Positions 43,329 to 54,775 are shown, numbered from the stretch's first letter. The stretch is DNA of 64,000 bases from Timema cristinae (GCA_039000515.1 JBCFYV010000935.1:66311109-66375108), one strand, 5' to 3'. Translations and numbers: made by a program. The notes: generated by a model not told the origin, from the letters alone.

Positions 43329-43461
43329 CTTTCTCGTGAGGTTAAGTTCGCTAGCGGCGTGCAGGAAACAGGAAGACATGAATTCATTTTCACAATATTT
43401 CAAGAGAAGTTCTATATGGGGCGATATACAAGAGTTGTGGGGGAAATATGGGGGGGGGGGG
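43329..43461 (+). CDS. Possible internal exon
   Basis: A good acceptor (TTTCCTTCCATTCCCAG) leads into 44 open codons including REVKFASGVQETGRHEFIF and IFQEKFYMGRYTRVVGEIW. It ends in a G-run with a GG|GTAACC donor. The composition is convincingly protein-like. The opposite strand also has an exon-like reading (ELNLTRKLGMEGNLKDQ, acceptor GCCGCTAG, donor GGGG|GTAGTT), so the strand is not secure. The G-run length may be wrong in the assembly. No family is recognised. Confidence 0.3.
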
Positions 43462-43620
43462 GTAACCGCCTTAAATACGTAAAGATAAGCCAACATGTAG
43501 GTTGGAAACGTTTCGTTTGAAGTAGCCATATCTGGATGGTCATCGAAACTAACTTCAGATTTTGAGGACACTGGTTCGATTACTGTTGTCAGATGAAAAT
43601 ATTACTTTCATGTATATAAC

Positions 43621-43707
43621 GTTGAGCTAGATTGTCAAGAACGGGGAGATTGAGGTTTGACTCTTGGTCGGGTAAACTGGGGGTGGTTTTCCTAAATGGT
43701 TTTCAGG
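43621..43707 (+). mobile_element. SINE-B fragment
   Basis: AACGGGGAGATTGAGGTTTG, TCTTGGTCGGGT and TTTTCCTAAATGGTTTTC only. Confidence 0.7.
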
Positions 43708-44063
43708 TGACACAATTTATGACACCAGGTCTAGTTACTGTTATCTATTACAATTGCAATTATTATAGCTTGTTTTTTTTGTTAATAAATTAAAAAAGTT
43801 AAAAGGAAAGGTAAAAAAATGTTGATACGAAATAACGGTTACACTAAACTATACCCTATCCACGGTTGAGTGTAGTTAAGTGACAGTTATAAATATGGTT
43901 CTTTATTGAAAGCACCGGTTGAAAATGACTAATGTCAACCTATTCGGAAATAATTATTATTTGCTTACTAAAATTATATTATCAACAAAAAGATTCATCA
44001 AATGCTGCTAATAATACTTCCAGCCAATGTTTGATACAAAGAACCTTCTTCTAGCTGTCACTT

Positions 44064-44310
44064 ACCGGCTTCGGTGGCTGCGTGGTCTAACGCGCTACTT
44101 TCATAGTAGACTAGACTGCCGATGATGGGGAGATCAAGGTTCGAATCTCGGTCGGGAGTACTGAGAGTGTGTTTTCAAACTGGTTTTCCACTCTCCCTCC
44201 ACTCAAATACGGGTAAATTTATTTTAAATATTAACGTTCTAATCCCTAAAAAAAAGGGTATCTGGTAAATAAGCGTACTACCCAAAATGGTAGTAAGACG
44301 CGGTGCTATG
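44064..44310 (+). mobile_element. SINE-B copy, well preserved
   Basis: Head TCGGTGGCTGCGTGGTCTAA, GGTTCGAATCTCGGTCGG, body TTTTCCACTCTCCCTCCACT, tail AATGGTAGTAAGACGCGG. Confidence 0.9.
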
Positions 44311-44339
44311 AAAAATTAAAAAGTTCGTTTAGTTTGGTT

Positions 44340-44394
44340 TCTTAAATTATTTTCCGCTTCCTTTCCACGCGGATTCGGGTGCATTTCCTCTACA
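44340..44394 (+). mobile_element. SINE-B body fragment
   Basis: CTTTCCACGCGGATTCGGGTG and GCATTTCCTCTACA match the B body and stop at the hAT-like end at 44396. Confidence 0.5.
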
Positions 44395-44395
44395 T

Positions 44396-44500
44396 CAGTG
44401 GTTCTCAAACTATGGCACTCGACAAAACACTCGGTCCTAAAATCAAATGGGACCTCCGTTTCAAGTGGTCCACTTTCTATCCCAGGATGAAACTTTTCCA
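44396..44500 (+). mobile_element. hAT-like terminus
   Basis: CAGTGGTTCTCAAACTATGG is close to widespread hAT (Charlie-type) ends. The other terminus was not located. Confidence 0.5.
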
Positions 44501-45190
44501 CAAATGATACTAAAATATAAAGATAATGTGGGATTTTTTTTTTTTCAAAATTAAAAAAAAAATCAGGTTTTTGAGAAATTCAAGGCCAGATATTTTTATG
44601 GCATGACCTTTAAACTAAAAACTATCTAAAAATAGTTATGTTACGTGTCATATGAAAGCTTATGAAATAATAAAAAAGGAAAAAAAATCGCCAGTTTTTT
44701 ATATAATTTCTAGCTTGAGTATGGAATAATTTAATCTGTAACTGCGTGTTAGCGGAAAATTTCTTTCTTTCAAGATTATTATTTCAGAGTGTGGTAGCTC
44801 AAAAACCACTACAGATAAAAAAACATATTTTTTTTGCTATTTTTAGGGATACACGAAGTGAGCCAAAATTTGAAGAAAAAAAAATCAATAGTTCAAGGCT
44901 CAAAATTGTTGAAAAATTGGATCACTTGACCCAAACATATTTTTTGATAAACTAAATTACCACTGATATTGACATTGTATACAGTGCCAAGACTTAAATA
45001 AATAAAACTTTATTTCCCACAGTTTTGTTTTTATTATTGGATTAAAAATCTATTAATTGTATAATTTAATACAGTTTCCAAAACTAAGTATAAAACTGTA
45101 TTATAGTGTTTTTGAAGCATTTTCTTTGGAAAATTGTTATAAGTATATTTCTTTCGTCAATCCTAATTATGACAGTTTATTTTAACGATT
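44501..45190. other. AT-rich stretch
   Basis: Possibly the interior of the hAT-like element. No coding frame of note. Confidence 0.25.
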
Positions 45191-45194
45191 CATT

Positions 45195-45500
45195 TATTTA
45201 GTATTTAACGTGAGCTTTATGAATCGACTGATTATATCAGCACATAAGAATTTCTGTAAGTCAGAGGAAAAGGACCTACCAATTTGGCCAGGAAAGGTAC
45301 TTAAACATATCTTCTAGAGTTATTTTACACACCGCAATCGACATGGGACCAACTGATTTACTCCCCCTCCTAATGAAGTTGTGCTACGAATTTTTCTCGC
45401 TCAAAAAAAATCCATCGACTCCAGCTAGTTTTGAACCCACAAACATCGGGTCATGAGGGGAAAACCTTACCATAAAACCCACTGAGTTCAATCAAAATTC
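45195..45500 (-). mobile_element. SINE-D, minus strand, full length
   Basis: The reverse complement shows CCGATGTTTGTGGGTTCAAA, GTGTGTAAAATAACTCTAG, GGTAGGTCCTTTTCCTC and the T2 tail (CGATTCATAAAGCTCACGTT), all in the order of the 24.7-kb copy. Confidence 0.75.
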
Positions 45501-45821
45501 TAAAAACTACCCCTTGTTTAGAAAAAAAGTACTTTCAAAGTTAAACTTCTGGTTAAATATCGAATCAACATTGGTTTTCGTGGTTATACAGGTTCTATTG
45601 ATGAATAATAGAAGTTTTTTTTTTTAAAAGTTCTCTAATTTCGTGTCTGAATGAAGTTGTTCCATCCTGAGGCTTAGTATAATAGGATAACGGTCAGTAG
45701 ATCCCTGGGCCGGCTGACCCTCCATATGTTCGGTCGTGGCTTTGTTGGCGATGGTTCCTTCCTACTGTGCTCATCTCATCAGGACGGAGATAAAAAAATA
45801 CATAAAAAGAGAGGAACACCC

Positions 45822-46199
45822 CACGTCATGATAAAACACTGCGCCATGTTCTCATATCAGGCTCAATATAGAGAGTATGGACTCACGTCATGATAAAACA
45901 CTGCGCCATGTTCTATATCAGGCTAATATAGAGAGTATGGGACTCACGTCATGATAAACACTGCGCCATGTTCTATATCAGGCTCAATATAGAGAGTATG
46001 GGATCACGTCATGATAAAACACTGCGCCATGTTCTCATATCAGGCTCAATATAGAGAGTATGGGACTCACGTCATGATAAAACACTGCGCCATGTTCTCA
46101 TATCAGGCTCAATATAGAGAGTATGGGACTCACGTCATGATAAACACTGCCCCATGTTCTCATATCAGGCTCAATATAGAGAGTATGGGACTCACGTCA
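45822..46199 (+). repeat. About 63-bp minisatellite, 6 copies
   Basis: CACGTCATGATAAAACACTG starts units at about 45822, 45883, 45945, 46005, 46068 and 46131. A closing CACGTCA is at 46193. Units differ mainly by one-base indels in runs (AAAA/AAA, GGG/GG, CTCA/CTA). Confidence 0.95.
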
Positions 46200-46354
46200 G
46201 TGGCCAAGGAGGTTAAGACGTCAGATTCACATCAGTTCTATGATATAAAAAAAACTGTTTTTTTTTTCTCAGTGGTGGCTTGCGGTTTAATAAGTTGATG
46301 ATGAAGGGCGGTTGGACATTATCTGAAACTTCACGGGGCAATTTTTTTTTTCAG

Positions 46355-46596
46355 CACTGCGTCTTACTACCCGTTCGGATTATATGCTTATGTACTAATT
46401 ACACTATTATTTTTTGGGCTTAAGAAGATTATATTTATTTGGAAGTGTTTACGCACTTGAGTGGAGGGAAACCATTTTATATTTTTTTTTAAACTCAGTA
46501 CACTCGACCGAGATTCAAACCCCGATCTTCCCATCATGGGTAGTCTAGTCTATTGTGAGGGCCGCGCGTTGGTGCATGCGGCCACCGAAGTGGGCT
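46355..46596 (-). mobile_element. SINE-B copy, minus strand
   Basis: Tail GCGTCTTACTACCCGTTCGG, T-run in the body, GAGATTCAAACCCCGATCTT, head GCGGCCACCGAAGTGGG. Confidence 0.88.
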
Positions 46597-46936
46597 TTAA
46601 TATTAATCGCCATAAACACGTGTTTCATAAAACTAATAAAAATAATAGTCAGAGGTTAAAATTAAACTTTAGTACACAGATTACATTCAAAACCTAGACA
46701 GATTTTTGTCAAATCGTGATTATTAAATAAATGTATTTCATAATGTATAGTAGATAATAAATTGGTACTCCTAAAAATAATACCACAAGAATGATGTTAG
46801 GCCTTGAGATAGTGGTTAGGGGCCAATACGGGGGTGTTGAAGGAGTCGTGTGTTTTGGTAAGTATTTTGTAGTCTTTATATAACTTTTTTTAGGGGGGGA
46901 TAACTAAAATACTATTTTAGTATATTCGTTTAGATT

Positions 46937-46976
46937 CGATTATGCTCACAGTGATATCAACAGATGTTGAAAATCC
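46937..46976. mobile_element. F1 foldback fragment
   Basis: CAGTGATATCAACAGATGTTGAA is a piece of the F1 inner arm, cut off by the SINE-B that follows. Confidence 0.5.
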
Positions 46977-47217
46977 ACTTCAGTGGACGAATGGTCTAAG
47001 GCGTCACTCTCGTATTATACTGGCCTGCTAAAGTCTGGGAGATCGAGGTTAGAAAACCGGTCAGGTCTATTGAGGGTAGTTTTTCCTAAATGGTTTCTCA
47101 TTATCCTTCCACGCAAATACGGGTATATTACCTCTAAAATTCTTCCTTCCTCATCTCCATCTCATTATAGTATTTATCATTTATGATTATAACCTGAACA
47201 GGTAGTAAGACGTGCTG

Positions 47218-47250
<33 letters not shown>
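46977..47250 (+). mobile_element. SINE-B copy with (TAA)n tail
   Basis: Head CAGTGGACGAATGGTCTAAG, body, tail CTGAACAGGTAGTAAGACGT, then a pure (AAT)n run of about 30 bp, as in family A. Confidence 0.88.
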
Positions 47251-47252
<2 letters not shown>

Positions 47253-47447
47253 ATCAATTTTATTTGACTCTAGCATCGCAGAATTTTAACAGAATAATTC
47301 TTTAAACCTTTTCTCACTAAAAACAGATATTTAAGAGCTGATGACATAACAATTGGTTTTAAATTAAAACTAAGCGTATCTATTTGAGAAATATGTTATC
47401 TATTTTGCCACACACACAAAAAAAAAGGTTTCTCTATAAAAAGAAAC

Positions 47448-47672
47448 TTGCTAAAAATACAATCCCACCCTAATAGTCATACTTCGGTCCATTCAGTAGA
47501 AGTGATCCTGACCACGAACTCGGGGTATAACAGTTACTACAGGCTCCCACGTGAAACAACGCGATATTTTTTTAAAAAAATTCATGAAAAAAATATATTA
47601 AAATATTCCCCTGTGTCCCACGAACCTGTGACCCTCACAAATTTCTACCGCGTGATGGCTTCCCTGACATAA
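47448..47672 (+). CDS. Possible terminal exon or relic frame
   Basis: One frame stays open and contains SVEVILTTNSGYNSYYRLP and later SHEPVTLTNFYRVMASLT before a TAA. An acceptor-like CGGTCCATTCAG lies just before the first motif. The middle is A-rich and less protein-like. I recognise no family. Confidence 0.2.
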   Translation: MLKIQSHPNSHTSVHSVEVILTTNSGYNSYYRLPRETTRYFFKKIHEKNILKYSPVSHEPVTLTNFYRVMASLT

Positions 47673-47689
47673 TGTAGTTCCGAAGTAGC

Positions 47690-48612
47690 TCTGTACTTCC
47701 TTTCATGAACACTCCCCCCCCCTACTACCCCCTTACCCTTCCTTCATCTTCTATTCTTTAAAATTCACTCTTTGTCTCTTTTTTTTTATTATAAATCTTT
47801 CTTATGTTACGTATTATATGTATATACATGAAAAAAATAGTGTAAAAAATTGTGGCCCGGACCTACCTCTTGTTCCATTGCGAAACGTTCTCTCTTACCT
47901 TCTAATTTCACGACCTACCCCAACGGATCTCCAGTTAAAAAAGTCCTCGCTACCCCACGGAAAAAAAACACACACACCTCATCCCCACCTCCCTTTCAAT
48001 TTTTTTTTCTTCTTCTCTGTTGTCCCCCTTTTTTTTCGGCCATCAAACATTGGACCAGATGGCCTCCAGAAGGCCCCCCCCTCCCTCTTTTCCTTTTTTT
48101 AAAGCGGTCACCCTGTTGGGGTCACCCTTACAAAAAAGTATATAAAAAAGCAAGGAACAAAAAAGATCGGAAGAAGGCTGGGTTTTTTTTTCTCCAGAGG
48201 AATGATGGGTTTAAAAAAAGGATGTTGTGTTGTAGAATAGTGGACGGTCTGTGGGTTGGTTAGGGGTGATGATGGTCCGTGGTGTAGGGTAGCCAAGGGT
48301 GGTTTTACCCCCCTTAGGGCCAACAGGACGCTAAGGGATGAAAATGTACCCAACCTCTCTTTATCCACCAGGTTTCAAGTGCCATCAAAGAACTCACTCT
48401 TCACGACTCCTTTTGATATCATTTTTAGCTCACGGTTATAATGGACAGCGACTATAATGTCCAGGAATCTTACAATTCGGATCTTTTTTTAGTTTCTAAT
48501 AGTAGATAACAAGTTCAATAGAATAGAAATGGTACACAAAGCGACGTATGGCCTATTGGTGCACTTAGTAACTCAAATTTAGAATAAAAATACTCACGAT
48601 TTCCTCTTTTTT
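47690..48612. other. Unique stretch with many C/T/A homopolymers
   Basis: Several overlapping frames are open across pyrimidine-rich DNA, but none has consistent splice or start support. Confidence 0.25.
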
Positions 48613-48683
48613 AGCACTGCGTCTTACTACCATTCGGGTTGTACTACACCTATATACTAATTACACTAATGTGTTAGGGAATA
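48613..48683 (-). mobile_element. SINE-B tail fragment, minus strand
   Basis: Contains AGCACTGCGTCTTACTACCA and the start of the body, then is cut by the SINE-A. Confidence 0.75.
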
Positions 48684-48951
48684 GGGGTGCTATGGTGGTC
48701 TAGAGGTAAGGTGTATGACTTCTGTGGTTCAATCCTCGGTCCCAGCACAGATTTATCTGATTGCCAAACCTTTCCTTCACCTCTGACAAGACGTGTATTA
48801 ATCACAACTTGTGAATGTATGGAATGCCAGGCCTCCGCCGTGGTTCGGATCCCACGTTAAACTGTAGGTCCTCCATTTCATCTCACAATCACTCTACCAT
48901 TACACATTAGCTTAAGTGCGTGTAACCCGAACAGGTAGTAAGACACGGTGC

Positions 48952-48985
<34 letters not shown>
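48684..48985 (+). mobile_element. SINE-A, long subfamily, head deletion
   Basis: GGTGGTCTAGAGGTAAGGTG then a deletion of about 14 bp before GGTTCAATCCTCGG. The body, T1 (CCCGAACAGGTAGTAAGACA) and a (TAA)n follow. Confidence 0.92.
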
Positions 48986-49570
48986 AAAGTTATTTGAAAA
49001 AATAATCAACAAAAAAAGTCTATTTTTGGAGAACTTGTTGAAAGTAGCAAGATCCATAAATTCAGGTCAGCCAGTTACAAAATAGTGTCGAGAAATAGGA
49101 AGGGCGTAGAAGGTGATTGAAAACGGATAAAAGGAGAGGGGGGGATGGTTGTTCAGGGGGGCATGTTTCAAGATTATATTTTTTAGCGATTGATATTTTC
49201 CTCCCTCCAAGTTAACAGTATCATCAGCAACAAGTTGTTACCTTCCCATCTTGCTAGCTTTCACACGCACAGCAATAGAGGGGAAAATGGGATCTGTACA
49301 AGTTGACATGTTCTCAACAAAAATAACCGACAGATGCTAAGCTCTTTGCTTTTTGTAACTGGGACTATCAGCTCACAAGGGAAGGGGGAGGGGGGGTTCA
49401 GATTTAGCTGCAGGAAACGTTAAGGACATCGAGAACGAACAAAAAGTGAGTTGATTTTCTTAACTTTTTCATTTAGAGAAACTATTGTAATCACGAAAAT
49501 GTATACTTCGAGCTTATTTTGATCTTGACTTTCAATTTGTCCCCGATTAAGGAAAAAAGTCTTTACCATT
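48986..49570. other. Unique stretch
   Basis: No feature recognised; short G-runs near 49140 and 49395. Confidence 0.3.
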
Positions 49571-49582
49571 TTACGTCTGCAT

Positions 49583-49865
49583 TTTTGTCTGTCTGTCTCT
49601 CTCTCTGTCTGTCTCTCTCTCTGTCTGTTCCTCTCTCTCTGTCTTCTCTCTCTGTCTGTCTCTCTCTGTCTGTCTGTCTGTCTTCTCTGTCTGTCTCTCT
49701 GTCTGTCTGTATCTCTGTCTCTTTGTCTGTCTGTCTCTCTGTATGTCTTTATCTCTGTCTACCTGTCTCTCTGAATGTCTTTATCTCTGTCTACCTGTCT
49801 CTCTGTTTGTATTTCTGTCTCTCTGTATTCTTGTATGTCTGTATTTTTGTCTGTTTGTATGTCTT
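49583..49865 (+). repeat. (TCTG)n/(TC)n microsatellite, about 280 bp
   Basis: Imperfect TCTG and TC repeats decaying to TGTAT and TTTATC on the right. The long open frame across it is a repeat artefact. Confidence 0.95.
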
Positions 49866-49879
49866 TATCCGGGGTCCAC

Positions 49880-50120
49880 AGACAAAACCGTTAGATGGGT
49901 TTCATTCAAACTTGATATTTAGATATTATGTGGTCGTACCTTGAGGTCCAATAGTGATTTTGATTCTAGCTCTAAAATAAAGTGTAATTTACTTTTTACT
50001 GAATTTTGAAAATTAATTATTTTTTAGAAAAACTGGCCCTAATAGCGATGAATAAAATTTATATCCGGGGAGTGTTAACAATACAAATAAATAGATTTTT
50101 TAATATAAAAAAATAATATA
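49880..50120 (+). repeat. Family L repeat
   Basis: AGATGGGTTTCATTCAAACTT, CCTTGAGGTCCAATAG and TTTTGATTCTAGCTCTAAAA match 21.08-21.30 kb. A decayed AT-rich block follows. Confidence 0.55.
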
Positions 50121-50209
50121 AGGATATTTTAACGATGAATGATTTTATAGAAATGTGATTTATTTAAAATGACTAAGAATTACGTTTAAAATTTAGATCT
50201 GAAGAATTT

Positions 50210-50640
50210 TTGCAAGTTGAGCTAACCTCCACAATCTTCTGGTGGCCTGTGGTGAGCTGGTGGTCTAGGGGTAAGGTGTCGGACTTCTGTGTTGGGGGTA
50301 CGGGGTTCAATCCTTGGTCCCGGCACAGATTTATCTGATTGACAAACCCTTCCTTCACCTCTGACAATACATCTTGTGAATGTGGGGAATTCCAGGCCTC
50401 CACTGTGGTTCGGATTCCACGTTAAACTGTAGGTCCTTCATTTCATCTCACAATCACCCTACCACTACACATTAGCGTAAGTGCGTATAACCAGAATGGG
50501 TAGTAAGACGTGGTGCTAAATAATATATAATAATAATAATAATAATAATATTCTGGTGGCCTGATACTTCAAGTCATTGTGGCGAGGAGGTAAAGTTAAC
50601 TTCCACGATCTTATGACGGCCTGATACTTCCTCCGATAAC
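50210..50640 (+). repeat. About 66-bp minisatellite split by SINE-A
   Basis: Units with CTCCACAATCTTCTGGTGGC, CTGATACTTC and GTCATTGTGGCGAGGAGGT lie on both sides of the SINE-A. They match the 55.24-55.45-kb array. Confidence 0.7.
50250..50550 (+). mobile_element. SINE-A, short subfamily, full length
   Basis: Complete head, short-form body (GACAATACATCTTGTGAATG), GGATTCCACG, T1 and long (TAA)n. The perfect 13-bp duplication TTCTGGTGGCCTG is at 50237-50249 and 50551-50563. Confidence 0.97.
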
Positions 50641-52530
50641 TGTATAATTATTAAAATCAGATTTGGGTTTTCTGGGACAAACCGAAGACTGATTTTTAAA
50701 AGGTTGCCACAAACTTTATATGCCAAATAAGAATGTTTATATGACTCCATTCCTCTTTACTTAACAAAGCAGCTTAAATTAGTATACTCTACTTTCATTT
50801 AAACCCTTTTTTCTTACCGCTAATATGAATTTTCCATCTCATTTTTGACATGAAATTATATGTAAAAAATTAGATAAGGTAATCAAATAAAATTATTTAG
50901 GAAGCCTTAATTTCAAACTGATATATGCTCTAGAGCTGTTGTCCGATTTCGTATATGAAATTTGATCCCTACAACTTAATCAGATTTAAAATGTATCAGC
51001 TGCAAACAAGTATTTAAAATCATTACCCAGTGAAAACCTTATTAGGGTATAAATTATATTGTTTAAATAGTCTCACATTTAAAAAAATTAACATAAAAGG
51101 CAGGTTCAATGTTCAATGTTTTCCCGTGTCCAGGTGTAATTTTTTAATTTTCAGAATATGATATCTAATTGTGCTTGCTTCACTAAAATGCATAGATGAT
51201 AGCTTCGGCTATCTGATTTATCAATTTTTATAGCTAAATAGTAGTTTTTTCGTTGAATTTGATAATACGGATTTTCCTTGATATATTATTTTCCAAATAC
51301 TCTTTATTTGTAAATAAAAAGAAATACTCAATCACTTCATTTAGAAATCTATAAGCTTATTCAATAATTTTCTATAACGAATACAAATATTTCAATTAAA
51401 CAATTTTTTGCCAAGACAATTTAATTAAGTAGAGCTAATTATTTAAGTACCTTCTTAAAATGATGTTTGTATAAATTGAGCCTCTTGAAAGTTGAAAATT
51501 AAAATAATCATGTTTGATTAAATAACTTTTCTGGCATATATCGATAAAAAGCTTCACATGTTTTAAATTAATACATTTTTAGTTGTTATGTATTAACAGT
51601 ATTTTATTTAAAAAACCAATAATATTGAGGTTTTTTTAATATCAGTGTTTTTGGATATAACAAATTTTCTTTATCGGATCTATAAAGACTCTTGATGCTA
51701 TAGCTTAGTAGACCCACAAAGAATTTGTAAGACATGATATATTTTTACATGATCACCATTATATGTGTTTATATTTACCTTATGTTTCTAAAACGTTTTG
51801 TATTTTATCAAAAATGGAACAGATAATTGACAATCAAACACTCAAGAACACCTTTTCTAATTATGATGTCATATATATATATAAACGTGGTAATATAGTT
51901 AATTTAAAAAACTAGAAAATACCGTTACGTATAGTTACATTTTCATATGAAGATGTTACGTATAGTCACATTTTCATATGAAGAGCCTTATCTGATGGCT
52001 AAATAATATGCTAGATCTACTTTCATGTATTCATACGTCAATTCTTGTAATCTACAGTTGTAAGTTTTGATAGATAGGGTATTTTCAATATCTGTAAAAT
52101 AATAGACCTACTACCAAAATAGAGAGATGTTATCAATATTGTCAGAGAAAAAAAAAGGGAATTATTTTAAAACCTTTCCTAGCAACACATCACGTAACAT
52201 TTGTTTATTTGAAATTTATATGTATAGCTTGTCTTGGCGAATATCTTGCTGGATTCATTATTACTCGTAGAATGAGCAAGCTACATGTTATTTTTCAGCT
52301 ACTTCTCAAATGAGGTGACTCTAGGTTAATTATGTTGTTGGACTTTCAAGTAGACTTATGATTGATGACAGTGAGTAGTGAAGTGTCTAAATCACTACTG
52401 TTTGTGTTACTGAAGTCTTATTTACAAGCTCCTAGCGTGTTTACAGGCACATCAACATTCCTGATGTATTTATTATTGTTTTTGAAAAATAGATAGTATG
52501 ACACCACACATACTTATTATAATGTATCAT
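50641..52530. other. AT-rich stretch with ancient repeats
   Basis: No genes seen. Includes a short direct repeat of about 33 bp at 51923-51985 (TTACGTATAGTTACATTTTC twice) and the family G copy at 51.99 kb. Confidence 0.35.
51985..52150 (-). repeat. Family G repeat, minus strand
   Basis: TGCTAGATCTACTTTCATGT, ATTCATACGTCAATTC and CTACAGTTGTAAG form the reverse of the family core. Confidence 0.55.
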
Positions 52531-52541
52531 AGCTTGGTAAA

Positions 52542-52542
<1 letters not shown>

Positions 52543-52573
<31 letters not shown>

Positions 52574-52729
52574 TTTAGCACCGCGTCTTACTACCCGTTA
52601 GGGTTATACGCACTTACGCTAATGTGTAATGGTAGGATGATTGTGAGATGAAATGAAGGACCTACAGTTTAACGTGGAATCCGAACCACAGTGGTGGCCT
52701 GGCATGCCCCACATTCACAAGATGTCTTG
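52543..52729 (-). mobile_element. SINE-A, minus strand, 5'-truncated
   Basis: (ATT)n, T1 (CTTACTACCCGTTAGGG), body to GATGTCTTG. The perfect 12-bp duplication AGCTTGGTAAAA is at 52531-52542 and 52730-52741. Short-subfamily diagnostics. Confidence 0.95.
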
Positions 52730-52741
52730 AGCTTGGTAAAA

Positions 52742-53331
52742 GATTTTCTAAAATAGGTTTTCACTAACCTATTCTTATGTAAGTTATCCTCAAAAACATA
52801 GTCATATGTTAATTTTTAATAAAAAATATGTTCAAATATCTTTATTGAATTTCAAATATTCAAAAAATCATTTATTTGTTAATTAACATCAAATATTTTT
52901 AATTTGTAAAAATAAAAATCGCATTCTTATTTATCATGAAAACAATTCCCAAACATCCATTTTGAACTAAATATTTAAAACAATTTTTGAAAAAGTTTAA
53001 AATTGTCTACAGTTGTTGGGCCTAAAATTATTTATAGACTAATTTGTTAAAAAAAAGCATATATTAATTATTATCATATAAAAAGACTCCATATACGAGT
53101 TTTGAGCAAAATCGTTATAACTATTTAAAAAAAATCAAATAATTTAAAATCGGTCATAGCCAACTACTATAAAATCGTATTCTTTATTAAATTAAATATA
53201 TAACATTATGTTTATTGTAAAAATACTTTTCAGATACTCATTTTGAACTAAATAGTTATAATCATTTCAAAGATATTTCATATTAAAGAAAAATGTTTAT
53301 AGTAAACTAACCCTAAACGAATATTTTCTGT
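52742..53331. repeat. AT-rich block with ancient internal repeats
   Basis: ATTTTGAACTAAATATTTAAAA and ATTTTGAACTAAATAGTTATAA show an internal duplication, and both resemble 20.65-20.70 kb. No coding frame. Confidence 0.35.
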
Positions 53332-53463
53332 TTTCCACTCTCCTTTAAAAAAAATTAGGGTACATTTTCCCAAAAAGGTTCAACCTTTCTCCCCCTATAA
53401 CATTGCCGTACTAATTAGTACCGGGCGTACAACCCGAACATATAAGAGGCGGTGATAAAAAAC
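53332..53463 (+). mobile_element. SINE-B, 5'-truncated
   Basis: TTCCACTCTCCTTTAAAAAA, ACTAATTAGTACCGGGCG and a worn T1 tail. Confidence 0.7.
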
Positions 53464-53509
53464 CATATACTAAAAAAATATATAGGCATAATATAATAAT
53501 TATCATCAT

Positions 53510-53702
53510 ATTAGAGGCTTAAGAAGGTTGAATTTCATTTCGAGGAAATGTATCCGAATTTGCGTGGAGCTATAGTGGGAAACAATTTAAGTAAAAATAG
53601 CTTCAGTACACCCGACCGGCATTCGAACCCTATATCACCTTTACCGACCACTAAGTCTAACACAAGCGTGACAAATTAGACCACGTGATTACCGATGCGG
53701 TG
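53510..53702 (-). mobile_element. SINE-B, minus strand, tail lost
   Basis: CTTAAGAAGGTTGAATTTC, TTTGCGTGGAGCTATAG, CCGGCATTCGAACCC and head remnant. Confidence 0.75.
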
Positions 53703-54072
53703 ATAGGCCAAATATTGAAACCCACCCTTTTTTTTAAATTATTTTAGGAGCACATGAGACGTAAAAATACCTCGCTATCTCAAGTCCGAAAATGTTCACG
53801 ATTACGAAACCTTCACTTTTTGAGAAAGCATAAAAAAATTACCTAAAACTCCAAAAAAAATGTGTTGACCATGAGTTTGTTATCTTATGTGAATTTTCTG
53901 TTTATATTATAATATTTGAGATTTTAGTTTACCCTCTTTATTCCAAAGCTTCTTAGCGCCGTGAAATAAATAGTGTATGCAACCCGACAGCTCGCTGGCT
54001 TTACGTGTTGCCTGCATTATTATTATCGCGGCGCTAAACAGGTTTCATTATTTTATTATCCTAATAATTTTC

Positions 54073-54458
54073 TTAATTTGGGACGGAAGAGAGTGATAGA
54101 AAATATCAGTGTTTTTGCAGTTTTTATGGCAAAACATTTTTTTTTTTTTTGCCAAAATAGATAAGATATTATTACCCCAGTAGAAACATAGAATTGAATT
54201 TCGCATGGTGGCCTCACATTGTCTTGAATATCTGTTAAGGGTGTTCTTGAATAAAATGACAACTTTTTCTCTTCATTTAAACCATTTCTCATCTAATGTC
54301 GCTATACTCGTGACATATTTAACAACTGTTATTATCAACGTGTGAAGAAAATTAAACCATCATATTTCTATTGGAGAAATATTTGAATTATGTTGGTTAA
54401 AAAGGTTTGTTATAATAAGCACGGACTTTAACGTGTGCTTACTCCCATATCACCTTAA
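54073..54458. mobile_element. F1 foldback element with TTAA flanks
   Basis: TTAA at 54073-54076 and at 54455-54458 bracket a 378-bp element. Its right terminus complements to GGTGATATGGG. Internal arms match the other F1 copies. Confidence 0.85.
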
Positions 54459-54556
54459 GTTCACCAATCTACCCCCATGTCCTAACTTTTTTTCATTTGT
54501 TTGTGTGTTGTAGATAATATACCCTTAAGGTCAGTATGATTTCAAGCACCAAACAT

Positions 54557-54765
54557 ATCGGCACTTGAGATCACGCGTTCTAAGGCGTCAGGCTTGCTAT
54601 ATAATGATTTTCAACGTTGGGGAGGTCTAAATTCGAATATCGGTTGGGCTCATTTTGAATGTTGTTTTCACTGTAGTTTCCTCACCCATTCTACGCTATG
54701 ATGCAGGTGCACTTTCTCAAAACTAACCCACGCATCACTACCCCTTAGTCAGTTAAATTAACTGA
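54557..54765 (+). mobile_element. SINE-B copy, degenerate
   Basis: ATCACGCGTTCTAAGGCGTC, GGAGGTCTAAATTCGAATAT, CACCCATTCTACGC and a missing tail. Confidence 0.65.
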
Positions 54766-54775
54766 TGGTTAAATC

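Noticed and set aside
47850..48263. Plus-strand frame of 137 codons
   Set aside because: Driven by A-, T- and C-runs; no start context or splice evidence.
49519..49944. Plus-strand frame of 141 codons rich in Ser/Leu/Val/Cys
   Set aside because: It is a translation of the TCTG/TC microsatellite.
53954..54036. Inverted pair AGCGCCG / CGGCGCT
   Set aside because: Only about 8 bp each side with a 67-bp spacer; no second copy or target duplication was seen.
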